9,855 nucleotides of DNA from an uncultured Flavihumibacter sp. (GTDB lineage Bacteria; Bacteroidota; Bacteroidia; Chitinophagales; Chitinophagaceae): contig CAMLPA010000097.1 in NCBI GenBank assembly GCA_946481605.1, forward strand, positions 1-9,855, in the 5' to 3' direction. A model generated the notes under the pieces. The model had not been told where the DNA came from. It ran no database searches and worked only from the letters and a program-made list of their open reading frames with translations. The position numbers were made by a program, and so were the translations under genes. Within the stretch, counting starts at the first letter, position 1. Every line of letters begins with the position of its first letter. Below, piece after piece: positions 1 through 6,041 of the stretch.

Positions 1-1508
1 ACAAAACCGATATTGGAAACATAAAATTGCTGCAAGGCAAGCAGGGAGGAATTGGGAGAAAAACTGGCATCGTTGGAAACCAGTAAAAGATATTCCCCAA
101 CCGGAAGCGCTTCATGTGCGATCTCCGTTTTATGTGTTTGGTAGTCATCATTTACGGGCAAGGACTGCGTGGTATTTTTGAAAGAAGGAAGTGCAACAAT
201 TCTTTTCCAGAAATCTTTGTTGAAGTTATTGCCCTTCAATTCCGTTTTTAATGCACCAGTCATTCTTATATACCGGATATGAATACCCGAAATATTCCGG
301 AAAGAGACCAAAGACCGGAATGGCTGGCCTGGAATGTTTACCTTTTCCGTATGCAGTTGTATCTCTTTAGAACGGATATCCCTGGCCAGGATGGTACAGT
401 TTGTTTTCCCTTCAGAAGAATCGGGCTGAGCTAGTACTTTCTCACAGATGGCCAAAGCTTCTTTGTACGCATAACGATGGGTGGTATCCTCAAAAGGCTG
501 ATAGGATGCCGCTTTCCCCGCCCAATCCTCCGCCAGCAGGTACCAGGCCTGGGCCGCCGCGGGTGTTTGTCCGTATTGACTGGTCAGGTGCCGCACACTC
601 ATCCGCCATAATTCATCTTTATCCGACTGAACGGCATGTTCACGAACAAAGGAAAGCCGTTTAATATCCGCATCCAGCAAAGCATCCGGCGTTTTATCGT
701 ACAGATGAAAACGGATGATGTCCTGGAACAGCAACAATGCTTTATGGTATAATGAACTGGAATCTGAAGTTGGAAATTTCACTTTCACGAACTGATCTGC
801 CGGATCGAAAGCCGCGTTCATATTGATGCGGAAGGGATCTTTCGGTTGAATGAGCGTTCTTTCCTCATTTGTATAATACTCCAATGCACGAAAAGCAAGC
901 AGGTCGTACATTGTAGGACGCAGGTGCCGCATATTGCCTTTCCGGATCAGGGGTTCATAAGCAGACAATTGCACCGACTGAAGCTGCTCCGGTGTTTGCA
1001 GCGAAGCCTGGTACAATGTGCCGATCTTCTGGTGGAGATCGGCTGCGGCCCAGGTATTGATGTTGTCATTTTTCTGAACGGCCACATTAGTTCTGTCGTA
1101 CAACCGGTACCTGTTGTTCTGAAGGTACCGCCAATATTGTTCCGCAAGCATATTCTGCAGAATGGCACGGGAAACACCAGCCGCTGCAGCCGTTTCTTTT
1201 TCCAGCATGGAAATAGCAATGGGAACAGGTTCATCCTGTATGGGCTCTGTGAGTATAATCCGGTACACGAGGGCTTTTAGCCTTTGTGGTTCATTTTTTT
1301 CCTGGGTGGCGCGGGCGCTCAGTTTTTCAACTTCTGCAAGCGCGTCTTTCGGCAACCCTTTCTTATTGATCAGCGAATCAATCTTTTTCCAGTATGTCGC
1401 ATACATTTTTTCCGTGGTTTGCGCCTTTCCCATAAAAGGAATCAACAAGAAAAGCAAAACAAATCCGCGCCTCAAATACTTACAGAACTTACTACGATAC
1501 TGAACCAT
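1..1508 (-). CDS. alpha-2-macroglobulin family protein, N-terminal part (runs off left edge)
   Basis: The frame is open without a stop from the ATG at 1508 down to base 1, giving about 502 residues of an incomplete protein. Residues 1-30 form a signal peptide: a basic start (YRSKFCKYLRR), a hydrophobic core (GFVLLFLLIPF) and a GKA|Q cleavage site near residue 29, so the product is exported. The following ~350 residues look alpha-helical and include the segment YWRYLQNNRYRLYDRT, which I associate with the N-terminal region of the very large (near 2000 residue) alpha-2-macroglobulin/MG2-domain proteins of Bacteroidota. From about residue 400 (EIQLHTEKVNIPGQPF onward) the sequence becomes beta-rich, as expected for a first macroglobulin domain. 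Members of the family are thought to trap proteases in the envelope or to carry carboxypeptidase-like regulatory domains. The thioester and bait regions would lie outside the window, so whether it is an active trap is unknown. No good Shine-Dalgarno or exact TAnnTTTG element precedes it. The family call rests on recognition, not a search. Confidence 0.72.
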   Translation of the reverse strand, partial: MVQYRSKFCKYLRRGFVLLFLLIPFMGKAQTTEKMYATYWKKIDSLINKKGLPKDALAEVEKLSARATQEKNEPQRLKALVYRIILTEPIQDEPVPIAISMLEKETAAAAGVSRAILQNMLAEQYWRYLQNNRYRLYDRTNVAVQKNDNINTWAAADLHQKIGTLYQASLQTPEQLQSVQLSAYEPLIRKGNMRHLRPTMYDLLAFRALEYYTNEERTLIQPKDPFRINMNAAFDPADQFVKVKFPTSDSSSLYHKALLLFQDIIRFHLYDKTPDALLDADIKRLSFVREHAVQSDKDELWRMSVRHLTSQYGQTPAAAQAWYLLAEDWAGKAASYQPFEDTTHRYAYKEALAICEKVLAQPDSSEGKTNCTILARDIRSKEIQLHTEKVNIPGQPFRSLVSFRNISGIHIRYIRMTGALKTELKGNNFNKDFWKRIVALPSFKNTTQSLPVNDDYQTHKTEIAHEALPVGEYLLLVSNDASFSPNSSLLALQQFYVSNIGF

Positions 1509-1639
1509 GCTGCAAATTTTACTACAAGTTATCAAAACAAATACCAGGTTGACTACCCTGAAGCGGGTATAGTTGCATGTAGAATGCAAAACCACAAAGT
1601 ATTACATAAGCGTGTAGAAAAAAACAGTGTTAAAACGGA

Positions 1640-1670
1640 TTGACTGGTGTTGTAAGAAGTCCTACATTTG
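1640..1670 (+). promoter_or_regulatory. Bacteroidota-type promoter for the toxin-antitoxin pair
   Basis: TACATTTG at 1663-1670 matches the Bacteroidota -7 consensus TAnnTTTG exactly. A TTG at 1640-1642, 20 nt upstream, fits the -33 element. Transcription would start near 1676, about 14 nt before the ATG at 1690. The site lies in the 181-nt space between two divergent genes. I found no equally good match on the minus strand for the macroglobulin gene. Confidence 0.6.
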
Positions 1671-1689
1671 ATTTTTAAAATTAGTTTTT

Positions 1690-1917
1690 ATGCATGAAAT
1701 GAAATTGCGGACGCAGGTTGATTATGAAGAAGACGATGGTGAAGGTGCGCCGGTATTGCGCGATGGAGGAAGGAGTCGTTATCCCCAACGCGTATGGGAT
1801 GATATTGAAGCGGCTTTGGCGGAAGAGGGTCCGGGAACACCACATGAAGTAGTAATGAAAGAAATGGAGGAATGGTTAATAGCACTAAGGGCATCAAGAT
1901 CAACTGGAAGGATGTAG
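1690..1917 (+). CDS. candidate antitoxin of a RelE/ParE-type module
   Basis: A 75-residue protein upstream of, and overlapping by 46 nt, a RelE/ParE-family toxin gene. This order and overlap are typical of type II toxin-antitoxin operons. The N-terminal third is very acidic (DYEEDDGEG at residues 11-19). The C-terminal half holds TPHEVVMKEMEEWL (residues about 50-63), which resembles the (T/S)HEEVM...WL tail found in many ParE-family antitoxins, where this helix packs on the toxin. I see no ribbon-helix-helix, helix-turn-helix or AbrB motif, so a DNA-binding autoregulatory domain is not evident. A second in-frame ATG at 1699 could also be the start. The first ATG is preferred because it lies just after the promoter-like site at 1640-1670. 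The antitoxin role is inferred from context and the C-terminal motif. Confidence 0.68.
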   Translation: MHEMKLRTQVDYEEDDGEGAPVLRDGGRSRYPQRVWDDIEAALAEEGPGTPHEVVMKEMEEWLIALRASRSTGRM

Positions 1918-2192
1918 CAAAGGAAAGGTTCAGGGAAATAACGGCTTACCTGGATGAAAAATGGCCACCTTATGTTTCAGAGAAGTTCTTTGCCAGAACC
2001 TGGTTTGCAATTGAATGTATTGTGAAGAATCCGGGAAGGTACAGACCTTCAGAAAGAACAGGCATCAGAGAAGCTATTCTTCATGGAAGGTGTATGCTGC
2101 TCTATTCGATTAAGAGTGAAACTGAAATTGAGGTCCTGACTTTCTTTGATACAAGGCAACATCCATCTAAGAAGTTTAGTGGCTATCAATAA
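1872..2192 (+). CDS. RelE/ParE family toxin
   Basis: A 106-residue protein with the layout of the ParE/RelE fold. It begins with a strand (IKINWKDVAKERF) and a helix ending in YLDEKW, continues with a second helix (VSEKFFARTWFAIECI) and NPGRYRPSE, and finishes in a C-terminal sheet (REAILHGRCMLLYSI, IEVLTFFDTRQHPSK). The FFDTRQHP ending is characteristic of the Bacteroidota ParE-like subgroup. ParE proteins poison DNA gyrase and RelE proteins cleave ribosome-bound mRNA. The sequence does not let me decide between these, though the overall pattern looks more ParE-like. The ATG at 1872 lies inside the antitoxin gene. GGAGG at 1866-1870 sits only 1 nt before it, so translational coupling by termination-reinitiation is more likely than independent initiation. 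The gene is convergent with sucD, 87 nt away, and no plus-strand terminator is visible. Confidence 0.87.
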   Translation: MVNSTKGIKINWKDVAKERFREITAYLDEKWPPYVSEKFFARTWFAIECIVKNPGRYRPSERTGIREAILHGRCMLLYSIKSETEIEVLTFFDTRQHPSKKFSGYQ

Positions 2193-2225
2193 CCTGAAAT
2201 CGCGTCTTTTGAAGTGCCTCCAAAC

Positions 2226-2256
2226 AAAAAAGCGGCGAACTTTCGTTCACCGCCTT
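2226..2256 (-). terminator. intrinsic terminator of sucD
   Basis: On the minus strand GCGGTGAAC (2253-2245), a GAAA tetraloop (2244-2241) and GTTCGCCGC (2240-2232) form a 9-bp stem with one G-U wobble. The stem is followed by six T residues (2231-2226), and the flanking AAG at 2256-2254 can pair into the T tract. It lies 23 nt past the sucD stop codon. On the plus strand the hairpin has no T run, so it should not efficiently stop the convergent toxin transcript. Confidence 0.9.
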
Positions 2257-2278
2257 CAATATGATGTTGCTGTAAAAA

Positions 2279-3151
2279 TTATTTTTTCAGCACTTCAGCC
2301 ATTGTTTTGCCGATATCAGCGGGGCTATCTACCACGTGGATACCACATTCGCGCATGATCTTCATTTTCGCTGCTGCGGTATCATCTGCTCCACCAACGA
2401 TTGCACCGGCGTGGCCCATACGGCGACCGGGAGGCGCTGTTTGTCCGGCGATGAAACCAACCACGGGTTTGGTACCATGTTCTTTGATCCAGCGGGCGGC
2501 TTCGGCTTCCATGCCACCACCAATTTCACCGATCATTACGATACCGTGGGTATCAGGATCGTTCATGAGGAGTTCAACGGCTTCTTTAGTAGGTGTTCCG
2601 ATAATGGGATCACCTCCGATGCCGATGGCGGTTGTAATGCCCAGTCCGGCCTTGGCTACCTGGTCAGCAGCTTCGTAAGTGAGGGTACCGGATTTAGATA
2701 CGATACCAACATTGCCTTTTTTGAAGATAAAGCCGGGCATGATGCCTACTTTGGCTTCATCGGCGGTGATCACACCGGGGCAGTTTGGTCCGATCAGGCG
2801 GGTGTTTTTACCCTGGAGGTAATTTTTCACCTTCACCATATCCTGTACGGGAATGCCTTCAGTGATACAAACCACCAGTTCAATACCTGCGTCAGCGGCC
2901 TCCATAATTGCGTCTGCCGCGAAGGCAGGGGGAACGAAAATAATAGATACGTTTGCATTGGTTTGCTGCACAGCATCCAGTACGGTATTAAAAACGGGCC
3001 TGTCGAGGTGTTTGGTGCCGCCCTTACCCGGGGTTACACCGCCTACCACCTGTGTGCCGTATTCAATCATTTGGGTAGCATGGAAAGTTCCTTCCGTACC
3101 TGTAAATCCCTGTACGATGATCTTACTGTTCTTATTAACTAATACAGACAT
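2279..3151 (-). CDS. sucD: succinyl-CoA ligase (ADP-forming) alpha subunit
   Basis: A 290-residue protein, full length for SucD. With the beta subunit SucC it interconverts succinyl-CoA and succinate, making ATP or GTP at the substrate level in the TCA cycle. The N-terminal CoA-binding Rossmann domain is seen as [22 protein letters not shown] (residues 11-32) and [10 protein letters not shown] (36-45). The ligase domain carries [10 protein letters not shown] (119-128), [11 protein letters not shown] (151-161) and GGDPIIGT (179-186). The phosphorylated active-site histidine is H247 in [10 protein letters not shown]. The expected glutamate-containing loop [12 protein letters not shown] (208-219) is present. 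sucC is not adjacent, which is common in Bacteroidota, so the beta subunit must be encoded elsewhere. The start ATG at 3151 lies about 37 nt downstream of a TACCTTTG element, and a strong terminator follows the gene, so it is probably transcribed alone. Confidence 0.98.
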   Translation of the reverse strand: MSVLVNKNSKIIVQGFTGTEGTFHATQMIEYGTQVVGGVTPGKGGTKHLDRPVFNTVLDAVQQTNANVSIIFVPPAFAADAIMEAADAGIELVVCITEGIPVQDMVKVKNYLQGKNTRLIGPNCPGVITADEAKVGIMPGFIFKKGNVGIVSKSGTLTYEAADQVAKAGLGITTAIGIGGDPIIGTPTKEAVELLMNDPDTHGIVMIGEIGGGMEAEAARWIKEHGTKPVVGFIAGQTAPPGRRMGHAGAIVGGADDTAAAKMKIMRECGIHVVDSPADIGKTMAEVLKK

Positions 3152-3188
3152 ATCTGCTATTTTGGTGATTATAACTTATTGGGCGGGG

Positions 3189-3196
3189 CAAAGGTA
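3189..3196 (-). promoter_or_regulatory. -7 element of a probable sucD promoter
   Basis: The minus strand reads TACCTTTG (3196-3189), an exact TAnnTTTG match, 37 nt upstream of the sucD ATG and just past the mlaF stop codon. No TTG lies at the expected -33 distance, since that region is the A-rich end of mlaF. The site may therefore be weak or need an activator, and read-through from mlaEF could contribute. Confidence 0.45.
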
Positions 3197-3202
3197 AGGG
3201 TT

Positions 3203-3985
3203 TTAGCCTTTATTTTTCCTGTTCATCTCCATCATCCGAAGCTCCTTCGCATCCTGCAGGAACTCGGAGGCGAAAATAAAGTTGTTCAGGCGCTCATTTT
3301 TCGAGAAAATGATCTCCTGGTTGGAGCCCTCCCACTCTTTTAACCCTTCGTACAGGTAAATGATGTGGTCGCCGATCTCCATTACACTGTTCATATCGTG
3401 GGTAACAATCACGGTGGTAGTATTGTATTCACGGGTGATTTCCTGGATGAGTTTGTCGATGACGAGGGAAGTCTGGGGGTCCAGACCGGAATTCGGCTCA
3501 TCACAGAAAAGATAATGCGGATTTAACACGATGGCCCGGGCGATACCCACACGTTTTTTCATCCCGCCGGAGATTTCTGCGGGGAACTTGCGGTTGGCTT
3601 CATTCAGTTGAACGCGGTCCAGCACTTCGTTTACCCGTTTTCTTTTTTGTTTGTAGGAATCGGTGGTGAACATATCGAGGGGGAACATGATATTTTGCTC
3701 CACGGTCATGCTATCGAAAAGCGCCGATCCCTGGAAAAGCATGCCGATCTGCTTCCGGATGTCTTTCTTTTCCTTGAAATCCATGGTGGTGAAATTCTGT
3801 CCATCGTACAGCACCTCGCCTTCTTCAGGGGTGAAAAGCCCTACCATGCATTTTGTAAAGACCGTTTTTCCGCTGCCGCTGGAACCAATGATCAGGTTGC
3901 ATTTACCCGGCTCCATGTTCACGCTCACGCCTTTGATCACCTGCTTCTCGCCGAAATTCTTCTTGATATTGTTTACCTGGATCAT
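3203..3985 (-). CDS. mlaF: ABC transporter ATP-binding protein, MlaF type
   Basis: A 260-residue cytoplasmic ATPase with all ABC motifs: Walker A GSSGSGKT (34-41), Q-loop Q85, signature SGG at 139-141, Walker B ending in DE (162-163, E163 catalytic) and the H-loop H196 in VTHDMNSV. The Q-loop context FQGSALFDSMTV and the signature context SGGMKKRVGIARAI are hallmarks of the MlaF/Ttg2A subgroup, which powers MCE-type phospholipid transport between inner and outer membrane. The gene starts 26 nt after the mlaE-like stop codon, so the two are co-transcribed and should form the MlaEF core. The C-terminal tail (LNNFIFASEFLQDAKELR and a basic end) is slightly longer than the minimal domain. No MlaD (MCE), MlaB or MlaC gene lies in the window. 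Assignment to the family is firm, while the transported lipid and the direction of transport are not shown. Confidence 0.95.
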   Translation of the reverse strand: MIQVNNIKKNFGEKQVIKGVSVNMEPGKCNLIIGSSGSGKTVFTKCMVGLFTPEEGEVLYDGQNFTTMDFKEKKDIRKQIGMLFQGSALFDSMTVEQNIMFPLDMFTTDSYKQKRKRVNEVLDRVQLNEANRKFPAEISGGMKKRVGIARAIVLNPHYLFCDEPNSGLDPQTSLVIDKLIQEITREYNTTTVIVTHDMNSVMEIGDHIIYLYEGLKEWEGSNQEIIFSKNERLNNFIFASEFLQDAKELRMMEMNRKNKG

Positions 3986-4011
3986 CTGGTTTTCTTTTGG
4001 GTTAACATGAA

Positions 4012-4749
4012 TCAGAGCAGCAATGCCGCCAGTATATAATCAGCGAAAAGGATGAGGATACAGCTTACCACCACCGATTTCGTGCTGGAACGGCCTATTT
4101 CCAATGCGCCTCCTTTTACATAATAGCCGTAATAAGCCGGAACGGAAGATATAATGAAAGCGAAAGTGTAGGCTTTGATGAGCGCGAAGGTGACGTTGAA
4201 GGGCATAAAATTTTGCAAAAGCCCTTTATCAAAATCAGCAGTGGACACAATGCCGGATGCCTGGCCCGCAAACCTTCCTCCCCAGATGCCAAGGGCAGCG
4301 GAGAGTGTGACCAGCATCGGGATCATCAATAAAGCGCCGATTATTTTGGGTAGAACGAGGTAAGTCTTGGTATTGATACCCATGATCTCCAACGCATCAA
4401 TCTGTTCGCTGACCCGCATGTTGCCGAGTTCACTCGCAATTTTACTGCCCACTACGCCTGCCAGTACGATGCATACCAGGGTGGGCGCGAACTCCAGGAT
4501 CACGGTATCCCGCACAATCTGGGCGATGGTGGATTTCGGAATAATCGGACTCACCAGTTGGTAGGCCGTCTGCAGCGTGGACACTGCTCCCATAAAAATG
4601 GAAATGATGACTACGATCCCTAAAGAACCCACGCCTATTTCTGAACACTGGTGCATGAATTCCTTCCAGTACATCTTAAAATTCTCCGGCTTCGAGAACA
4701 TGCCTTTCAACATCAGCAGGTACCTGCCGAACTCCGTAAAAAATGTCAT
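4012..4749 (-). CDS. mlaE: ABC transporter permease, MlaE type
   Basis: A 245-residue integral membrane protein of the MlaE permease family, normal length. Hydrophobic segments lie near residues 40-62, 83-101, 135-158, 190-208 and 224-244, after an amphipathic N-terminal helix. The family hallmark is intact at 84-140: ILEFAPTLVCIVLAG, then GSKIASELGNMRVSEQIDAL and EIMGINTKTYLVLPKIIG. This includes the cytoplasmic coupling region contacted by the ATPase. The protein would sit in the inner membrane and, with the ATPase encoded 26 nt downstream, form the core of an MCE-type lipid transporter. The kinase-like gene upstream ends 39 nt before its start, so a three-gene operon is likely. The MCE substrate-binding protein is missing from this locus and presumably lies elsewhere. 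Confidence 0.95.
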   Translation of the reverse strand: MTFFTEFGRYLLMLKGMFSKPENFKMYWKEFMHQCSEIGVGSLGIVVIISIFMGAVSTLQTAYQLVSPIIPKSTIAQIVRDTVILEFAPTLVCIVLAGVVGSKIASELGNMRVSEQIDALEIMGINTKTYLVLPKIIGALLMIPMLVTLSAALGIWGGRFAGQASGIVSTADFDKGLLQNFMPFNVTFALIKAYTFAFIISSVPAYYGYYVKGGALEIGRSSTKSVVVSCILILFADYILAALLL

Positions 4750-4767
4750 GGGCCTGTTTTAGTAAAA

Positions 4768-4775
4768 CAAAAATA
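4768..4775 (-). promoter_or_regulatory. possible internal -7 element upstream of mlaE
   Basis: The minus strand reads TATTTTTG (4775-4768), which fits TAnnTTTG, 19 nt before the mlaE ATG. There is no TTG at the -33 distance, and the leader would be only about 13 nt. A-rich gaps produce such matches by chance, so this is only a candidate for secondary, operon-internal transcription. Confidence 0.25.
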
Positions 4776-4788
4776 ACGGAAACGGATG

Positions 4789-5736
4789 TCACTTTTTCAT
4801 CCCTGCCAGTATCAGTACTTTCATGTGGGCCTTAATGAGTTCTCCCATGGTACGGCAGTGCTTCATTTCAGGAACCTGGTGGTACTCACTCAATTCCTGT
4901 GCCAGCGAAGCGGTTTTTTCGGGCGTAGACAGTTCATCCAGTACAACCGCATCGTGCAGGTCTTTCAGACGGTGGCGCTGGGAGCGGATGCGCCGGATAA
5001 TCTGGGAACGCTCTTCCACCTGGTATTGCTGGATCACATCGGGATGGCAGTGCTGAATGGCCAGATCAACAAACACCTTGTTCTCCTTGAAAAACTGGGG
5101 CAGGTACATGTTCTTTCTGCCCTCATAACACTGCTGGTCGAAATCCATGGCACGCATCCGGAAATGGATGTCGTCAAAATCCTGGGTGATGTCGAACACA
5201 AAATTGTAACTGCGCATATCCCCCAGTAGCCGGAAGAAGCAACGTTCATTGAATTTCACAAATTCTTTTGCGATGCGTTTAGGGTTGAACTCAGGCCTCC
5301 CGAGGTATTGTTTGATGAAGGTATCTCCTGGCACCCCGCTGATATGCTCTTCCACCAGGGTGCCGTTGTCCACCAGATAATTGATCCAGTAGGGCGAAAC
5401 AAGGTGCTCCAGTTCTAAGCCCAGTACCCGTGAGGCATCCGCCTGTTTGATATAGAAATAATCGTACACCTCGTTGTAGTTGTTCACGATCTTGATGCGG
5501 AAAGGATGCGAATTGCCGAACAAACAGTAATCGATCCTTTCAATATGAAGATGCTCTTCCGCTTCTGTTTGTCCACCGGATTTCAGTAACGAGTAAACGT
5601 GCTTCAGACTTTTATTGATCTCATCCTGTAAAGTGGGGTGGTACCAAACGGATTCCCATAAGGTATCTTTCCCGGCTGAATCGTATACAGGACGGCAGGA
5701 ATCGAAATGCCGCAGAAACTCATACGAGATGGGCAA
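4789..5736 (-). CDS. uncharacterised protein with protein-kinase-like motifs, upstream of mlaEF
   Basis: A 315-residue protein counted from a TTG at 5736; I do not recognise a named family. No signal peptide or membrane segment is visible, so it is probably cytoplasmic. Its order of motifs resembles the kinase/aminoglycoside-phosphotransferase fold. YFYIKQAD (K97) follows a beta-rich stretch like the ATP-anchoring lysine strand. E108/E110 lie in the next helix. LVEEHISGVPGDTF (127-140) resembles the hinge and substrate loop. LGDMRSYNFVFD (171-182) has D173 and N178 in catalytic-loop spacing, and MDFDQQ (197-202) gives D198 as a DFG-like metal ligand. No glycine-rich loop is obvious. The C-terminal ~90 residues are helical and charged. 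The gene ends 39 nt before mlaE and so likely belongs to that operon. The start is uncertain. GGGAGG at 5747-5742 sits 5 nt before the TTG. However, the frame stays open to a TAA at 5832-5830, and up to 29 further coding-like codons exist, including KFLKRYGREAQLPISYEFL across the TTG, with no ATG or GTG among them. The kinase call is inference. Confidence 0.8.
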   Translation of the reverse strand: MPISYEFLRHFDSCRPVYDSAGKDTLWESVWYHPTLQDEINKSLKHVYSLLKSGGQTEAEEHLHIERIDYCLFGNSHPFRIKIVNNYNEVYDYFYIKQADASRVLGLELEHLVSPYWINYLVDNGTLVEEHISGVPGDTFIKQYLGRPEFNPKRIAKEFVKFNERCFFRLLGDMRSYNFVFDITQDFDDIHFRMRAMDFDQQCYEGRKNMYLPQFFKENKVFVDLAIQHCHPDVIQQYQVEERSQIIRRIRSQRHRLKDLHDAVVLDELSTPEKTASLAQELSEYHQVPEMKHCRTMGELIKAHMKVLILAGMKK

Positions 5737-5821
5737 CTGCGCCTCCCGCCCGTATCTTTTCAGGAATTTCCTGAAGTGTTTGCTGACGGGATAGCATATT
5801 TTCTTTTTGGAGATGGTTTCC

Positions 5822-6041
5822 AGGGAATTTTAAATTTTAGATGATGGATTGAGGTGGTAAGTTATTGCTTTTTTTTCACGCGATTGCTTCGTTTCTCGCA
5901 ACGCAAAGGGGCAAGGACGCAAAGCGTTGCCAGGCTTACAATCCTCTGAATTTATCGCGAAGAAACGCAGTACGCTTAAATAATATCCAAATTACCGTCC
6001 ATTCAAATCCATCATTCATCATCTAAAATCCAAAATTCCCT
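5822..6041. repeat. ~220-bp non-coding block bounded by imperfect inverted repeats (MITE-like)
   Basis: The left arm at 5822-5846 and the reverse complement of the right arm at 6017-6041 agree at 23 of 25 positions: AGGGAATTTT, then a two-base mismatch (AA versus GG), then ATTTTAGATGATG. Further similarity (GATTGA versus GATTTGA) follows after a 7-nt gap. Inside are a shorter palindrome (GCAACGC at 5898-5904, GCGTTGC at 5924-5930), a direct repeat of CGCAAAG (5902-5908 and 5918-5924), and an eight-T run near 5869-5876. Related CGCAAAG-rich and AATTTTAGAT-type intergenic repeats are, from memory, common in Bacteroidota genomes. No target-site duplication is evident at the two ends. No ORF, tRNA or exact TAnnTTTG promoter is seen inside on the minus strand. 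The block could be a non-autonomous repeat element or a long-range RNA hairpin. Confidence 0.55.
5898..5930. repeat. palindrome with CGCAAAG direct repeats in the maeB / kinase-like gene gap
   Basis: GCAACGC (5898-5904) and GCGTTGC (5924-5930) form a perfect 7-bp stem around a 19-nt purine-rich loop. CGCAAAG occurs twice (5902-5908, 5918-5924) and overlaps both arms. On the minus strand no T tract follows, so it does not look like an intrinsic terminator for maeB. Confidence 0.5.

Noticed and set aside
846..1643. Several plus-strand frames of 113-144 codons in the left part.
   Set aside because: They are antisense to a continuous minus-strand frame with a signal peptide and family-like sequence that extends from 1508 to the window edge.
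2336..3142. A 268-codon plus-strand open frame opposite sucD.
   Set aside because: sucD is unmistakable on the minus strand. The antisense frame follows its codon usage and has no recognisable domain or start signal.
4756..4768. Palindrome GTTTTAGTAAAAC between mlaE and the kinase-like gene.
   Set aside because: It is a short AT-rich palindrome in a 39-nt gap inside a likely operon; chance is a sufficient explanation.
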